Shown here one piece after another: positions 25,078 to 35,164 of a DNA stretch of 64,000 nucleotides. The notes below the pieces were generated by a model. That model did no database searches, had not been told where the DNA came from, and was given only the letters and a program-made list of their open reading frames with translations. The stretch spans positions 9,238,001 through 9,302,000 of the forward strand of contig NZ_JACCBA010000001.1 in the NCBI RefSeq assembly GCF_013409365.1. Direction: 5' to 3'. Made by a program: the position numbers and the translations under genes. Each line of letters starts with the position of its first letter. Position 1 is the first letter of the stretch. Source of the stretch: Actinomadura luteofluorescens (GTDB taxonomy: Bacteria; Actinomycetota; Actinomycetes; Streptosporangiales; Streptosporangiaceae).

Positions 25078-25932
25078 CTAACCGGTGATGACCGCCAGGA
25101 TCCGGGCGCCCTCGGGGAACGCGCCGCGCTCGGCCAGCGCGAGGACGCCGAACATCATCTTCGCCGTGTAGATCCGGTCGAGGACGATCCCGTGCCGGCC
25201 GGCGAAGTCGTCGGCGAACGCGTCCAGTTCCGGGGCGGTCCTCGCGTAGCCGCCGAAGTGGAAGCCGTCCTCGACGCTCCAGTCTCCGCGCCGCTCACCG
25301 TAGGTCTCGCGCTGGAGGCGCGCCACCTCCCCGGTCATGAAGCCGCCCCTCAGCACCGAGAAGCCCACGGCGCGCTGGCCAGGCGCCAGGCCGGCGGCGA
25401 GCCCGGCCAGCGTCCCGCCCGTCCCGCAGGGGCAGCACACCACGTCGAATCCCGGGACCTCCGCGCCCAGCTCGGCGCAGCCCCGGACCGCCGCCGCGTT
25501 GCTACCGCCCTCCGGCAGGAGGTAGAAGCCGCCCCACCGCTCCCGCAACGCCTCGACGACGTCGGGTTCGTGCTTGCGCCGGTAGGTCGCGCGGTCCATG
25601 TAGGCGAGGCGCATGCCCATGCTCTCGGCGCGCGCGAGGGTGTCGTTCAGCGGCAGGTGCTCCTCGCCGCGGATCACGCCGATGGTCGCGAACCCGTGGA
25701 TCCTGCCCGCCGCGGCCACGGCCCGGATGTGGTTGGAGTAGGCGCCGCCGAACGTCAGGAGCGTCCCGTGCCCGCGCGCGGGCCCGATGTTGTGCCGGAG
25801 CTTGCGCCACTTGTTGCCCGGCAGCTCCGGGTGGATCAGGTCGTCACGCTTCAGGAACAGCCGGAGCCCCCGGCGCGCCGCCCGCTCGTCCGCCAGCTCC
25901 ACCACGGGTGAGGTTCTCTCGGGAGGCGTCAT
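25078..25932 (-). CDS. PLP-dependent D-cysteine desulfhydrase/ACC-deaminase-like enzyme
   Basis: A 284-residue fold-type II PLP enzyme. Lys41 in PGNKWRKLRH matches the cofactor-binding lysine of the ACC deaminase/D-cysteine desulfhydrase family, TFGGAYSNHIRAVAAAG follows, and CCPCGTGGTLAGLAAGL is the phosphate-binding loop. The family breaks down D-cysteine to pyruvate, sulphide and ammonia, or opens aminocyclopropane carboxylate; the key residues that split the two were not resolved by eye. At 284 residues it is shorter than true ACC deaminases (about 338). Its ATG overlaps the stop of the adenylate-kinase-like gene. Confidence 0.8.
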   Translation of the reverse strand: MTPPERTSPVVELADERAARRGLRLFLKRDDLIHPELPGNKWRKLRHNIGPARGHGTLLTFGGAYSNHIRAVAAAGRIHGFATIGVIRGEEHLPLNDTLARAESMGMRLAYMDRATYRRKHEPDVVEALRERWGGFYLLPEGGSNAAAVRGCAELGAEVPGFDVVCCPCGTGGTLAGLAAGLAPGQRAVGFSVLRGGFMTGEVARLQRETYGERRGDWSVEDGFHFGGYARTAPELDAFADDFAGRHGIVLDRIYTAKMMFGVLALAERGAFPEGARILAVITG

Positions 25933-26570
25933 GGCATCGGCAGGCCGAGCCTCCCGCGCAGCGTCCGCTGCACCTCCTCGATGCCCGGCCGCGCGTCGAC
26001 GGTGACCACGTACTCCTTGCGGCCGAACAGCTCCAGGATCGGGTCGGTCCGCTCGTGGTAGTCGCGCAGCCGCTCGGCGAGCGCCTGCTCCGTGTCGTCC
26101 TCGCGGGAGACCAGCTCGCCCCCGCACACGTCGCAGCGGCCCTCCTGCGTCGGGCGGTCCGCGATCAGGTTGTAGTCCATCCCGCACCCGTTGCACAGCC
26201 GGCGGGCCAGCACCCGGCGGCGGACCTCCTCGTCCGGCAGGTCCAGGTGGATCACGCCGTCGATGTCGTAGCTCTCCAGGAAGAACTCCGTCTGCCGCCG
26301 GCTGCGCGGGAACCCGTCGACGACGAACCCGTAGTTCCAGTCGTGCTGGGCGAGCCGGTCGCGCACGACGCTCTCCGCGAGATCGTCGCCGACCAGCTCG
26401 CCGGACGCCATGATGCGCCTCACCTGCGCGCCGAGCTTGGTGTGGTTCTTGACGTGCCAGCGGAAGATGTCGCCGACGCTGATGTGGACGATGTCCAGAT
26501 CGCGTGCGAGCAGCTCGGACTGCGTGCCCTTGCCGCTGCCGACGGCGCCGATGATGACGTACTTGCGCAT
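25929..26570 (-). CDS. adenylate kinase family protein, zinc-lid type
   Basis: A 213-residue nucleoside-monophosphate kinase. The P-loop is GAVGSGKGT (residues 8-16), the NMP-binding motif DGFPR is at 85-89, and the lid carries four cysteines (126, 129, 146, 149), a structural zinc site as in Gram-positive Adk. It phosphorylates AMP or a related nucleotide. The housekeeping adk in actinobacteria normally lies in the secY-map ribosomal operon, so this is probably a second copy with a special role. It overlaps the downstream PLP-enzyme gene by 4 bp. Confidence 0.85.
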   Translation of the reverse strand: MRKYVIIGAVGSGKGTQSELLARDLDIVHISVGDIFRWHVKNHTKLGAQVRRIMASGELVGDDLAESVVRDRLAQHDWNYGFVVDGFPRSRRQTEFFLESYDIDGVIHLDLPDEEVRRRVLARRLCNGCGMDYNLIADRPTQEGRCDVCGGELVSREDDTEQALAERLRDYHERTDPILELFGRKEYVVTVDARPGIEEVQRTLRGRLGLPMP

Positions 26571-26598
26571 GGGGGAGAGCCTATGCGCGCCGCCCCGG

Positions 26599-27153
26599 TC
26601 AGAGGGGGAGGCGCAGGCGGCGGCCCAGCCTCCGGAAACGCGAGTCGGGGGCGCTCTCGGGAGACTCGTCGCGCACCGTCAGGCTCTCCAGCAGCGTGTC
26701 GAACGCGGGCGGGCGGACGCATACCAGCGTCGCGCGGGCCCTGCGGGCGCAGTGCAGCCGCACCGACGGGCGCAGCAGCCGCGAGAACGGGCCCCGCGCG
26801 CCGCGCCCGACGACCAGGATGTCGTCGTCGCCCGCCAGCCGCACCAGCGTCGCGCCCGGCTCCCCGACGAGCGCCAGCGCGGTCATCTCCACGCCCTCGG
26901 GCGGGCCGCCGCACACCTCCGCCAGGAGCCGGGCGATGAGCTCGGCCCCGGAGCCGCGCAGCGCCTCGGTGATGCCGCAGCCGAGCTGGCCCGCCGCCGA
27001 CACGTGCGGGGGCAGCGGTGCGGCGTGCGCGACCAGCAGCGGCAGCCTGCGCAGCCGCGCCTCGCCGATCGCCCAGGAGAGCGCGCAGCGCGCACCCGCG
27101 GAGTCGTCCACCCCCACCACGACGCGGGGCCCGCCCTCCGGTCTCGCGATCAC
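26599..27153 (-). CDS. universal stress protein domain protein
   Basis: A 184-residue UspA-type protein with one domain: VVVGVDDSAGARCALSWAIGEA at the N-terminus and DDILVVGRGARGPFSRLL followed by SVRLHCARRARATLVCVR at the end, the region that binds ATP in Usp proteins. The glycine-rich motif fits ATP-binding members fairly well. GTG at 27153 was chosen for its AGGAGGG site 3 nt upstream; a longer frame lacks one. A basic C-terminal tail of about 35 residues is extra. It is likely a dormancy or stress factor; no direct function can be given. Confidence 0.8.
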   Translation of the reverse strand: MIARPEGGPRVVVGVDDSAGARCALSWAIGEARLRRLPLLVAHAAPLPPHVSAAGQLGCGITEALRGSGAELIARLLAEVCGGPPEGVEMTALALVGEPGATLVRLAGDDDILVVGRGARGPFSRLLRPSVRLHCARRARATLVCVRPPAFDTLLESLTVRDESPESAPDSRFRRLGRRLRLPL

Positions 27154-27307
27154 GGTCCCTCCTGTGGCCGCCGGGTGACAGCAGTCTAGACAGAAGGCAT
27201 ACCCGTTCCGGCGCGAGAGTTCCAGGTTCCGGCGGAGGTTCCCGGCGATCCCGGGCCGAGGGCGTGGCCGCTGGACCATCCGGCGCCGGGCGGGGCAGAC
27301 TTCCGGT

Positions 27308-27805
27308 ATGGCCGCATCGCACGAGCACGACTCCTCCTGCGCCGTCGCGCACGGCGACGTCCAGCCCGAGACGGGGGAGCGGACGCTGGTCGCGGTGTTC
27401 GCCGGCCCCGTCGCCGACCACCTGCTGCGCTACGCCGCCGACCTCGGCTACCGCACGTTCCTCGTCGACCCCGACAAGGACCGCGGCGGCGCGGCCGACC
27501 TGCCGTCCCTGGACGCCACCGCCGACGTCGTCGTCACCGACCACCACCGGCCCGAGCTCGGGCCGGTCCTGCGCGACGTGCTGACGCAGCCCGTCCGGTG
27601 GGTCGGCGTCATGGGCAACCCGCGGCATCCCGCCCCGCACATCCCGGCCCTCACCGAACTCGGCGTCCCCGCGGCCGACATCGCCCGCGTGCACCGCCCG
27701 ATCGGCCTCAACATCGGCTCCAGGACCCCCGCCGAGATCGCCCTGGCGACCCTCGCCGGTCTGATCGCCGACCGCAACGGCCGCCCCGGCGGCTTCGAGT
27801 TCTAG
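27308..27805 (+). CDS. XdhC-like protein (Rossmann domain only)
   Basis: A 165-residue protein matching the C-terminal Rossmann domain of XdhC/CoxI proteins, which help insert the sulphurated molybdenum cofactor. HRPIGLNIGSRTPAEIALATLAGLIADRNGRPGG is the diagnostic end (shown as position about 126-160). The N-terminal XdhC domain with its conserved Cys is missing; a His/Cys-rich leader (HEHDSSCAVAHGD) takes its place. No xanthine dehydrogenase genes lie nearby. Its TAG stop shares one base with the GTG of the alcohol dehydrogenase, so the two are coupled. Confidence 0.75.
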   Translation: MAASHEHDSSCAVAHGDVQPETGERTLVAVFAGPVADHLLRYAADLGYRTFLVDPDKDRGGAADLPSLDATADVVVTDHHRPELGPVLRDVLTQPVRWVGVMGNPRHPAPHIPALTELGVPAADIARVHRPIGLNIGSRTPAEIALATLAGLIADRNGRPGGFEF

Positions 27806-28890
27806 TGCTGGCGGTCGCCTACGACGCCTTCGCCGGGCCGCTGGAGATCCGGGAGCTGCCCGACCCGCGGGTGCCGCCCGGCGGCGCGGTGATCCGGGTC
27901 GAGGCCACGGGCGTGTGCCGCAGCGACTGGCACGGCTGGCAGGGCCACGACCCCGACATCCGCTCCTTCCCGCACGTCCCGGGCCACGAGCTGGCGGGCA
28001 CGGTCGAGGAGACCGGCGCCGGCGTCACCCGCCTGCGGCCCGGCGACCGCGTGACCGTCCCGTTCGTGTGCGCCTGCGGCCGCTGCCCGTCGTGCCAGGC
28101 GGGCGACCAGCAGGTCTGCGAGGCCCAGACCCAGCCCGGCTTCACGCACTGGGGCTCGTTCGCCCACTACGTCGCGATCGAGGCAGCCGAGGTGAACCTG
28201 GTGCGCCTGCCCGACGAGATGGCCTGCACGACCGCGGCCGCGCTCGGCTGCCGGTTCGCCACCGCGTTCCGCGCCGTCCTCGCGCAGGGGCGGGTCCGCG
28301 CGGGCGAGTGGGCGGCGGTGCACGGCTGCGGGGGCCTCGGGCTGTCCGCCGTCATGATCGCGGCGGCGGCCGGCGCGCGGGTCGTGGCGGTCGACGTGTC
28401 GCCGCAGGCGCTGGAGCTGGCGCGCCGCTGCGGCGCGACGGCCGTCGTCGACGCCGCGGCCCACGACGACGTGGCCGAGGCCGTGCGCGAGGCGTCCCAC
28501 GGCGGCGCCCACGTCTCGCTTGACGCGCTCGGCAGCCCGGCCACCGCCCGCGCCTCGGTCGAGTCCCTGCGCCGCCGCGGCCGGCACGTCCAGGTCGGGC
28601 TGCTGCCGCCCGGCGCGGGCCGCGCCGACCTGCCGATGGAGCGGGTGATCGGCTGGGAGCTGGAGATCGTCGGCAGCCACGGGATGCCCGCCCACGCCTA
28701 CGAACCGATGATGGAGCTGGTCCGCGCCGGGACGCTGCGTCCCGACCTGCTGGTCGGCCGTGTGCTGGCCCTGGACGACGCACCGGCCGCGCTGGCCGCG
28801 ATGTCCGGACCGGGGATCACGGTGATCGAACCTCGGCGCCGGCGGCCTCCCGGCGACGGCTCCGGTCGCGTCCACGGGACGCGGGCGTAG
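27805..28890 (+). CDS. zinc-dependent alcohol dehydrogenase
   Basis: A 361-residue medium-chain dehydrogenase. Catalytic zinc residues are Cys38 (GVCRSDWHG) and His61-Glu62 (PGHELAG); the structural zinc lobe has Cys91, 94, 97 and 105. The Rossmann segment is HGCGGLGLSAVMIAAAAGARVVAVD. The acidic residue after beta-2 favours NAD. It oxidises a primary or secondary alcohol of unknown identity. It starts with GTG inside the previous stop codon (TAGTG), and the C-terminus has a short basic extension (RRRRPPGDGSGRVHGTRA). Confidence 0.86.
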   Translation: MLAVAYDAFAGPLEIRELPDPRVPPGGAVIRVEATGVCRSDWHGWQGHDPDIRSFPHVPGHELAGTVEETGAGVTRLRPGDRVTVPFVCACGRCPSCQAGDQQVCEAQTQPGFTHWGSFAHYVAIEAAEVNLVRLPDEMACTTAAALGCRFATAFRAVLAQGRVRAGEWAAVHGCGGLGLSAVMIAAAAGARVVAVDVSPQALELARRCGATAVVDAAAHDDVAEAVREASHGGAHVSLDALGSPATARASVESLRRRGRHVQVGLLPPGAGRADLPMERVIGWELEIVGSHGMPAHAYEPMMELVRAGTLRPDLLVGRVLALDDAPAALAAMSGPGITVIEPRRRRPPGDGSGRVHGTRA

Positions 28891-29002
28891 GATTCGAGGT
28901 GATGCCCGTGTTCTGTCGGTGGGCTCGTCTACGGTCGGAGGCGACGGCGCCCGCCGCCCCTCGCCGCCCTGGCGATGCCGCCCAGCAGAGGTGACGACCA
29001 CC

Positions 29003-29989
<987 letters not shown>

Positions 29990-29991
29990 CC

Positions 29992-30036
29992 GCGCACCCT
30001 CGCCTTCCACTGGGCGGAAACCGGGGCGGGGTGCGC
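29992..30036 (+). terminator. terminator hairpin after the ECF sigma gene
   Basis: GCGCACCC-T-CGCC (29992-30004) pairs with GGCG-GGGTGCGC (30025-30036), a 12-bp stem with one bulge, 2 bp after the stop codon. It also separates the sigma gene from the pca operon. Confidence 0.65.
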
Positions 30037-30109
30037 GCCGCGCCGGCTGCGAGGGTGGTGGCCGGGCGGGGCGCCGCGGCGGCCTCCCCCGAGTGGGAAT
30101 GGGAGGGGT

Positions 30110-30877
30110 ATGGACAAGGTCGTGGCCTCGGCGGCGGACGCCGTCGCCGACATCGGTGACGGGGCGTCCCTGGCCGTCGGCGGGTTCGGGCTCTGCGGGG
30201 TGCCGGCGGTCCTCATCTCCGCCCTCCACGAGCGTGGCGCCGCCGGCCTCACGGTCGTGTCGAACAACTGCGGGCTCGACGGCCGCGGCCTCGGGCAGCT
30301 GCTCGCGGCGGGCCGCATCGCCCGCGCGATGGGCTCCTACGTCGGCGCGAACAAGGAGTTCGCGCGGCAGTACCTCGCCGGCGAGATCGAGGTCGAGCTG
30401 ATGCCGCAGGGCACCCTCGCCGAGCGGCTGCGCGCCGGCGGCGCCGGGATCGCGGCGTTCTTCACCCCGGCCGGGGTCGGCACGATGGTCGCCGACGGCG
30501 GGCTGCCGTGGCGGTACGCGCCCGACGGCACCGTCGCGGTCGCCTCGCCCGCCAAGGAGGTCCGCGAGTTCGGCGGGCGGGAGTACGTGCTGGAGGAGGG
30601 CATCACCACCGACTTCGCGCTCGTCCGGGCGGCGGTCGGCGACCGGCACGGCAACCTGGTCTTCGACAAGGCGGCCCGCAACTTCAACCCGCTCGCCGCG
30701 ATGGCCGGGCGGGTGACGCTGGCCGAGGTCGAGCGGCTCGTGGAGCCCGGCGAGATCGACCCCGACTCCGTCCACCTGCCGGGCGTGTTCGTCCAGCGCG
30801 TGGTGGAGCTGACCCCCGGGCAGGCCGCCGACAAGCCGATCGAGACGCGCACCCTGCGCGGGGGAGGCGGCGCCTGA
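30110..30877 (+). CDS. pcaI: 3-oxoadipate CoA-transferase, subunit A
   Basis: A 255-residue CoA-transferase alpha subunit. It opens [12 protein letters not shown] and has the SNNCG motif near residue 46. With the next gene it transfers CoA from succinyl-CoA to 3-oxoadipate (beta-ketoadipate), the last-but-one step of the pathway. By sequence alone it could be a succinyl-CoA:acetoacetate transferase (scoA); the operon with pcaHGBDC decides for pcaI. GGGAGGGG lies upstream of the ATG. It is the first gene of the run, and no operator was recognised in front of it. Confidence 0.87.
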   Translation: MDKVVASAADAVADIGDGASLAVGGFGLCGVPAVLISALHERGAAGLTVVSNNCGLDGRGLGQLLAAGRIARAMGSYVGANKEFARQYLAGEIEVELMPQGTLAERLRAGGAGIAAFFTPAGVGTMVADGGLPWRYAPDGTVAVASPAKEVREFGGREYVLEEGITTDFALVRAAVGDRHGNLVFDKAARNFNPLAAMAGRVTLAEVERLVEPGEIDPDSVHLPGVFVQRVVELTPGQAADKPIETRTLRGGGGA

Positions 30878-31545
30878 TGCCCTGGTCCCGCGACGAGATC
30901 GCCGCCCGCGCCGCCTCCGAGCTCCCCGACGGCGCCTACGTCAACCTCGGCATCGGCCTGCCGACGCTGATCCCCGGATTCGTCCCCGCGGGCCGCCAGG
31001 TGATCCTGCACGCCGAGAACGGCGTCCTCGGCGTCGGCCCGTACCCCACCGAGGACGAGGTCGACCCCGACCTGATCAACGCGGGCAAGGAGACGGTGAC
31101 CGTCCTGCCCGGCGCGGCCTGCTTCGACTCCGCGCTGTCGTTCGGCATGATCCGCGGCGGCCACATCGACATCGCCGTGCTCGGCGCGATGCAGGTCTCG
31201 GCGCGCGGCGACCTCGCCAACTGGTCGGTCCCCGGAAAGATGATCAAGGGCATGGGCGGGGCGATGGACCTCGTGCACGGCGCCCGCAGGCTGATCGTCG
31301 TGATGAGCCACACCACCCGCGAGGGCGAGCCCAAGATCGTCGAGGAGTGCTCGCTGCCGCTCACCGGCCGGCGCTGCGTCGACCGGATCATCACCGACCT
31401 CGGCGTCGTGGACGTCACCGGCGACGGTCTCGTGCTGGTCGAGACGGCCCCCGGCGTCACCGCCGACCAGGTCCGGGCGGCGACCGGGCCGCCGCTGACC
31501 GAGCGCGCCCCGGCGGAGGGCGAGCGAGAGGGGACGAGGCCATGA
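30877..31545 (+). CDS. pcaJ: 3-oxoadipate CoA-transferase, subunit B
   Basis: A 222-residue CoA-transferase beta subunit. The catalytic glutamate, which forms the CoA thioester, is in [11 protein letters not shown] (about residue 49). [12 protein letters not shown] and [23 protein letters not shown] are further family segments. TGATG overlap with pcaI (one shared base) and ATGA overlap with pcaH show tight coupling. The C-terminal 15 residues are charged and probably disordered. Confidence 0.87.
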   Translation: MPWSRDEIAARAASELPDGAYVNLGIGLPTLIPGFVPAGRQVILHAENGVLGVGPYPTEDEVDPDLINAGKETVTVLPGAACFDSALSFGMIRGGHIDIAVLGAMQVSARGDLANWSVPGKMIKGMGGAMDLVHGARRLIVVMSHTTREGEPKIVEECSLPLTGRRCVDRIITDLGVVDVTGDGLVLVETAPGVTADQVRAATGPPLTERAPAEGEREGTRP

Positions 31546-32207
31546 CGCACCCGCCGTACCTGTACCCGGGCTACAGGAGCACCGTGCTCCGCGCCCCCTC
31601 GCAGGACCTGGTCATGCCGAAGCCGGGCCCGGACAGCGTCGAGCTGACCTCGCCGGTCTTCGGGCACCAGGAGCTGGGGCGAAGGGACCACGACCTCACC
31701 GTCCAGCACGCCGGCGAGCCGCTCGGCGAGCGGATCGTCGTGACCGGCCGCGTGCTGGACGGCGCCGGCCGCCCGGTGCGCGGCGCGCTCGTGGAGGTCT
31801 GGCAGGCCAACGCGGCGGGCCGGTACCGGCATCTCGGCGACCTCCACCCGGCGCCGCTCGACCCCAACTTCACCGGCGCCGGACGCTGCCTGACCGACGG
31901 CGACGGCCGCTACCGGTTCGTCACGATCAAGCCGGGCGCCTACCCGTGGGGCAACCACCACAACGCGTGGCGGCCCGCCCACATCCACTTCTCGGTGTTC
32001 GGCACCGCGTTCGCCCAGCGGCTCGTCACCCAGATGTACTTCCCGGGCGACCCCCTGTTCGCCCACGACCCGATCTTCCAGTCGATCCCGGACGAGCGGG
32101 ACCGGGAGAAGCTGGTCTCCCGGTTCGACCTGGACACCACGACGCCGGAGTGGGCGCTCGGCTACCAGTGGGACATCGTCCTCGGCGACACACCGATGGA
32201 GGCCTGA
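31542..32207 (+). CDS. pcaH: protocatechuate 3,4-dioxygenase, beta subunit
   Basis: A 221-residue intradiol dioxygenase subunit that carries the Fe(III) site. Tyr95, Tyr134, His147 and His149 are spaced 39-13-2 exactly as the iron ligands of the Pseudomonas enzyme; [14 protein letters not shown] surrounds the histidines. It cleaves protocatechuate to 3-carboxy-cis,cis-muconate together with PcaG. The N-terminal [19 protein letters not shown] is typical of PcaH. It overlaps both neighbours by 1-4 bp. Confidence 0.93.
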   Translation: MTHPPYLYPGYRSTVLRAPSQDLVMPKPGPDSVELTSPVFGHQELGRRDHDLTVQHAGEPLGERIVVTGRVLDGAGRPVRGALVEVWQANAAGRYRHLGDLHPAPLDPNFTGAGRCLTDGDGRYRFVTIKPGAYPWGNHHNAWRPAHIHFSVFGTAFAQRLVTQMYFPGDPLFAHDPIFQSIPDERDREKLVSRFDLDTTTPEWALGYQWDIVLGDTPMEA

Positions 32208-32770
32208 TGGGCACGCCGTCCCTCGCGCACTCGGGCATGACGCCGTCGCAGACGGTCGGCCCCTTCTTCGGCTACGCGCTGCCGTACGCGGCGGGCCCGG
32301 AGGTGGTCCCGCCGTGGCGGCCCGACGCGATCCGGGTGCGCGGGCGCGTCCTGGACGGCGCGGGCCAGCCGGTGCCGGACGCGCTGCTGGAGATCTGGCA
32401 GGCCGACGGGAACGGCGAGGTCCCGCGGCGGCCCGGCGGCATCGTGCGCGCCGGGCACGGCTTCTCCGGCTTCGGCCGGTGCGGCACCGACGCCGACGGC
32501 GGCTACTGGTTCAGCACCGTCAAGCCCGGCGCGGTCGGCGGGAGCGCGCCCTACATCGCCGTACTGGTGTTCGCCCGCGGCCTGCTCAAGCCGGTCTTCA
32601 CCCGGCTGTACTTCCCCGAGGACGAGGCCGCCCGCGCGGCCGACCCGCTGCTGGAGGCGGTCCCGCGGGAGCGGCGCGCGACCCTGGTCGCCGAACGCGA
32701 GGGCGAGCGGGAGTACCGGTTCGACGTCCGCCTGCAAGGGGACGGGGAGACGGTGTTCCTTGCCTTCTGA
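32207..32770 (+). CDS. pcaG: protocatechuate 3,4-dioxygenase, alpha subunit
   Basis: A 187-residue paralogue of PcaH lacking the iron ligands, as usual for the alpha subunit. The N-terminal TPSQTVGPFFGYALPY and the core VPDALLEIWQADGNGEVPRRPGG plus FGRCGTDADGGYWFSTVKPG are diagnostic. It forms the (alpha-beta-Fe) unit with PcaH. The TGATG junction with pcaH shares one base, and its end overlaps the TTG start assigned to pcaB by 11 bp. Confidence 0.92.
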   Translation: MGTPSLAHSGMTPSQTVGPFFGYALPYAAGPEVVPPWRPDAIRVRGRVLDGAGQPVPDALLEIWQADGNGEVPRRPGGIVRAGHGFSGFGRCGTDADGGYWFSTVKPGAVGGSAPYIAVLVFARGLLKPVFTRLYFPEDEAARAADPLLEAVPRERRATLVAEREGEREYRFDVRLQGDGETVFLAF

Positions 32771-33980
32771 CGAGCACGGGCCGCCGCCCGGCGGGCAGGG
32801 GGCCGCGCCGGAGCGTCCTCCGGCGCCGGACGCGGGGCTGCTGTCGCCCGTCCGGGCGGGGACGGAGGCCGAGGCCGCCACCGGCGACCTCGCCTACCTG
32901 ACCGCGATGCTCGACGCGGAGGCGGCGCTCGCCCGCGCCCAGGCGCGGCTCGGGCTCGTCCCCGCCGCCGCCGCGGAGGCGATCACCGCCGTCGCGGACG
33001 CCGGCCGGTTCGACCTGCCCGGCATCGCCCGCCGGGCGCGCGGCTCGGGCAACCCCGTGGTGCCGCTGGTCGCCGACCTGCGCGCGCTCGCGGGCGCCGC
33101 GGGCGAGCACGTCCACAGGGGCGCCACGAGCCAGGACATCGTCGACACCGGCGCCATGCTCGTCGCGGCCCGCGCCAGGCGCGTCGTCCTCGCCCATCTC
33201 GACCGGGCACTGGACGCGCTGGCCGGGCTCGCGGCGCGGTACCGCGACACCCCCATGCCGGCCCGCACGCTCGGCCGGCAGGCGCTGCCGACGACGTTCG
33301 GCGCCAAGGCCGCGGGCTGGCTCATGGGCTGCCTGGAGGCGCGGGAGGGGCTCGCCGCCGTGCCGCTGCCCGTGCAGCTGGGCGGCCCCGCCGGGACCCT
33401 GGACGCCTTCGGCGACCGGGGCCTCGACCTCGTCGCCGCCTACGCGGAGGAGACCGGGCTGGCGGCCCCCGTCCTGCCGTGGCACACCCGCCGCACGCCG
33501 GTCGCGCGCCTCGCGGCGGCGCTGGCGGTGACCGCCGGCGCCCTCGGCAAGATCGCCACCGACGTGTGGCTGCTGGCGCAGAGCGAGGTCGGCGAGGTCG
33601 CGGAGGCCGCGGGCGCGGGCCGGGGCGGCTCGTCGTCGATGCCGCACAAGCGCAACCCGGCGCTGTCCGCGCTGGTCCGCTCCGCCGCGCTGCAGGTCCC
33701 GGCGCAGGTCCAGGTGATCCTCGCCGCGCAGGCCGCGCCGCACGAGCGGCCGGCGGGGGAGTGGCACGCCGAGTGGCAGCCGCTGCGCGAGTGCCTGCGG
33801 CTGACCGGCGGCGCCGCCGAGACGGCCGCCGAGCTGCTGGACGGCCTGGAGGTGTCCACCGAGCTGATGCGCGCCGACCTCGACGACCTCCTGGACTTCC
33901 TCGGCGACGACCCCGGGACCGGTGCCGCCGCCGACCTCGTCGGCCTGGCCCTCGACGCGTACCGCAGGAGCCGCACGTGA
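32760..33980 (+). CDS. pcaB: 3-carboxy-cis,cis-muconate cycloisomerase
   Basis: A 406-residue fumarase/aspartase-superfamily enzyme that closes carboxymuconate to carboxymuconolactone. GLLSPVRAGTEAEAATGDLAYLTAMLDAEAALARAQ is the PcaB N-terminal signature (from about residue 26), HRGATSQDIVDTGAM is the second conserved region and GSSSMPHKRNPALS the third. The start is assigned to TTG at 32760, overlapping pcaG; the first 25 residues are not conserved and an internal start cannot be excluded. Confidence 0.88.
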   Translation: MPSDEHGPPPGGQGAAPERPPAPDAGLLSPVRAGTEAEAATGDLAYLTAMLDAEAALARAQARLGLVPAAAAEAITAVADAGRFDLPGIARRARGSGNPVVPLVADLRALAGAAGEHVHRGATSQDIVDTGAMLVAARARRVVLAHLDRALDALAGLAARYRDTPMPARTLGRQALPTTFGAKAAGWLMGCLEAREGLAAVPLPVQLGGPAGTLDAFGDRGLDLVAAYAEETGLAAPVLPWHTRRTPVARLAAALAVTAGALGKIATDVWLLAQSEVGEVAEAAGAGRGGSSSMPHKRNPALSALVRSAALQVPAQVQVILAAQAAPHERPAGEWHAEWQPLRECLRLTGGAAETAAELLDGLEVSTELMRADLDDLLDFLGDDPGTGAAADLVGLALDAYRRSRT

Positions 33981-34750
33981 CCGCCGTGCCGCGCCACCGC
34001 CTGGACGGACCGGACGGCGCGCCCGTCGTCGTCCTCGGCCCCTCCCTCGGCACGTCCATGGACCTGTGGCTGCCGCAGCTGCCCGCGCTGACCCGCGCCT
34101 GGCGCACGCTGCGCTACGAGCTGCCCGGCCACGGCGGCGCGCCCGCGCCCGGCGGCCCGTTCACCGTGGAGGACCTCGCCGAGGGCGTCGTCGCACTGCT
34201 GGACGCGCTCGGCGTAGAGCGGGCCGCCTACGCCGGGGTGTCGCTCGGAGGCGCGGTCGGGACGGCCCTCGCCCTGCGCGCCCCCGAGCGCGTCGCGAGC
34301 CTGGTCCTGTGCTGCACGTCCCCGCGCTTCGGCGACCCGGGGCCCTGGCGCGAACGCGCGGCCCTCGTCCGGCGCGAGGGGGTCGGCCCGGTCGCGGACG
34401 GCGCGGCGGGACGCTGGTTCACGCCGTCCTTCACCGGGGCCGAGCCCTACGTGGCGATGCTCCGCGCCACCGGCGCCGAGGGCTACGCCGGCTGCTGCGA
34501 CGCCCTGGCCGCGTTCGACGCGACCGCTCGCCTCGCCGAGATCCGCGCGCCGGTCCTGGTGGTCGCCGGGGCGCAGGACGGCCCGACCCCGCCGCGCGGC
34601 CACGCCGACCGGCTCGCCGCCGGCATCCCGGGCGCCCGGCTGACGGTGGTCGAGGGCGCCGGGCACCTGGCGAACGCCGAGCGCCCGGCCGAGGTCACCG
34701 AGGCGATCACCGCGCACCTGGACCGCACATGGAGGGGGACCCGCCGATGA
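33977..34750 (+). CDS. pcaD: 3-oxoadipate enol-lactone hydrolase
   Basis: A 257-residue alpha/beta-hydrolase. GPSLGTSMDLWLPQLPALT is the PcaD oxyanion region, Ser89 in GVSLGGAV the nucleophile and GAGHLANAE the histidine loop. It opens 3-oxoadipate enol-lactone to 3-oxoadipate. GTG start inside the pcaB stop codon. In Streptomyces and Rhodococcus this domain is commonly fused to PcaC as PcaL; here it is separate, with its TGA overlapping the pcaC ATG. Confidence 0.9.
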   Translation: MTAVPRHRLDGPDGAPVVVLGPSLGTSMDLWLPQLPALTRAWRTLRYELPGHGGAPAPGGPFTVEDLAEGVVALLDALGVERAAYAGVSLGGAVGTALALRAPERVASLVLCCTSPRFGDPGPWRERAALVRREGVGPVADGAAGRWFTPSFTGAEPYVAMLRATGAEGYAGCCDALAAFDATARLAEIRAPVLVVAGAQDGPTPPRGHADRLAAGIPGARLTVVEGAGHLANAERPAEVTEAITAHLDRTWRGTRR

Positions 34751-35136
34751 GCGAGCGCATGTCCGACGGGGAACGGCACGCGCGGGGCATGAGGACGCGG
34801 CGCGAGGTGCTCGGCGACGCCCACGTCGACCGCGCCGAGGCCCGCAAGGACGGCTTCACCGCCGACTTCCAGGACCTGATCACCCGCTACGCGTGGGGCG
34901 AGGTCTGGAACCGCCCCGGCCTGGACCGCAGGACCCGCAGCTGCATCACGCTGACCGCCATGGTCGCGGGCGGCCATCTGGACGAGCTCGCGATGCACGT
35001 GCGCGCGGCGCTCCGCAACGGGCTGACCCCCGACGAGATCGGGGAGGTGCTCCTCCAGACGGCGATCTATTGTGGGGTGCCCGCCGCGAACGCGGCGTTC
35101 GCCGTCGCCCAGCGGGTACTCACCGAGCAGGAGTGA
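34747..35136 (+). CDS. pcaC: 4-carboxymuconolactone decarboxylase
   Basis: A 129-residue AhpD-like decarboxylase, the family's usual length for an unfused protein. RREVLGDAHVDRA, DFQDLITRYAWGEVWNRPGLDRRTRS and GHLDELAMHVRAALRNGLT then EVLLQTAIYCGVPAANAAF are diagnostic. It converts 4-carboxymuconolactone to 3-oxoadipate enol-lactone. It overlaps pcaD by 4 bp (ATGA). There is a 28-bp gap to the IclR gene. Confidence 0.92.
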   Translation: MSERMSDGERHARGMRTRREVLGDAHVDRAEARKDGFTADFQDLITRYAWGEVWNRPGLDRRTRSCITLTAMVAGGHLDELAMHVRAALRNGLTPDEIGEVLLQTAIYCGVPAANAAFAVAQRVLTEQE

Positions 35137-35164
35137 CGGGCGCGGGCCCGGGCGGAGGAGCCAG

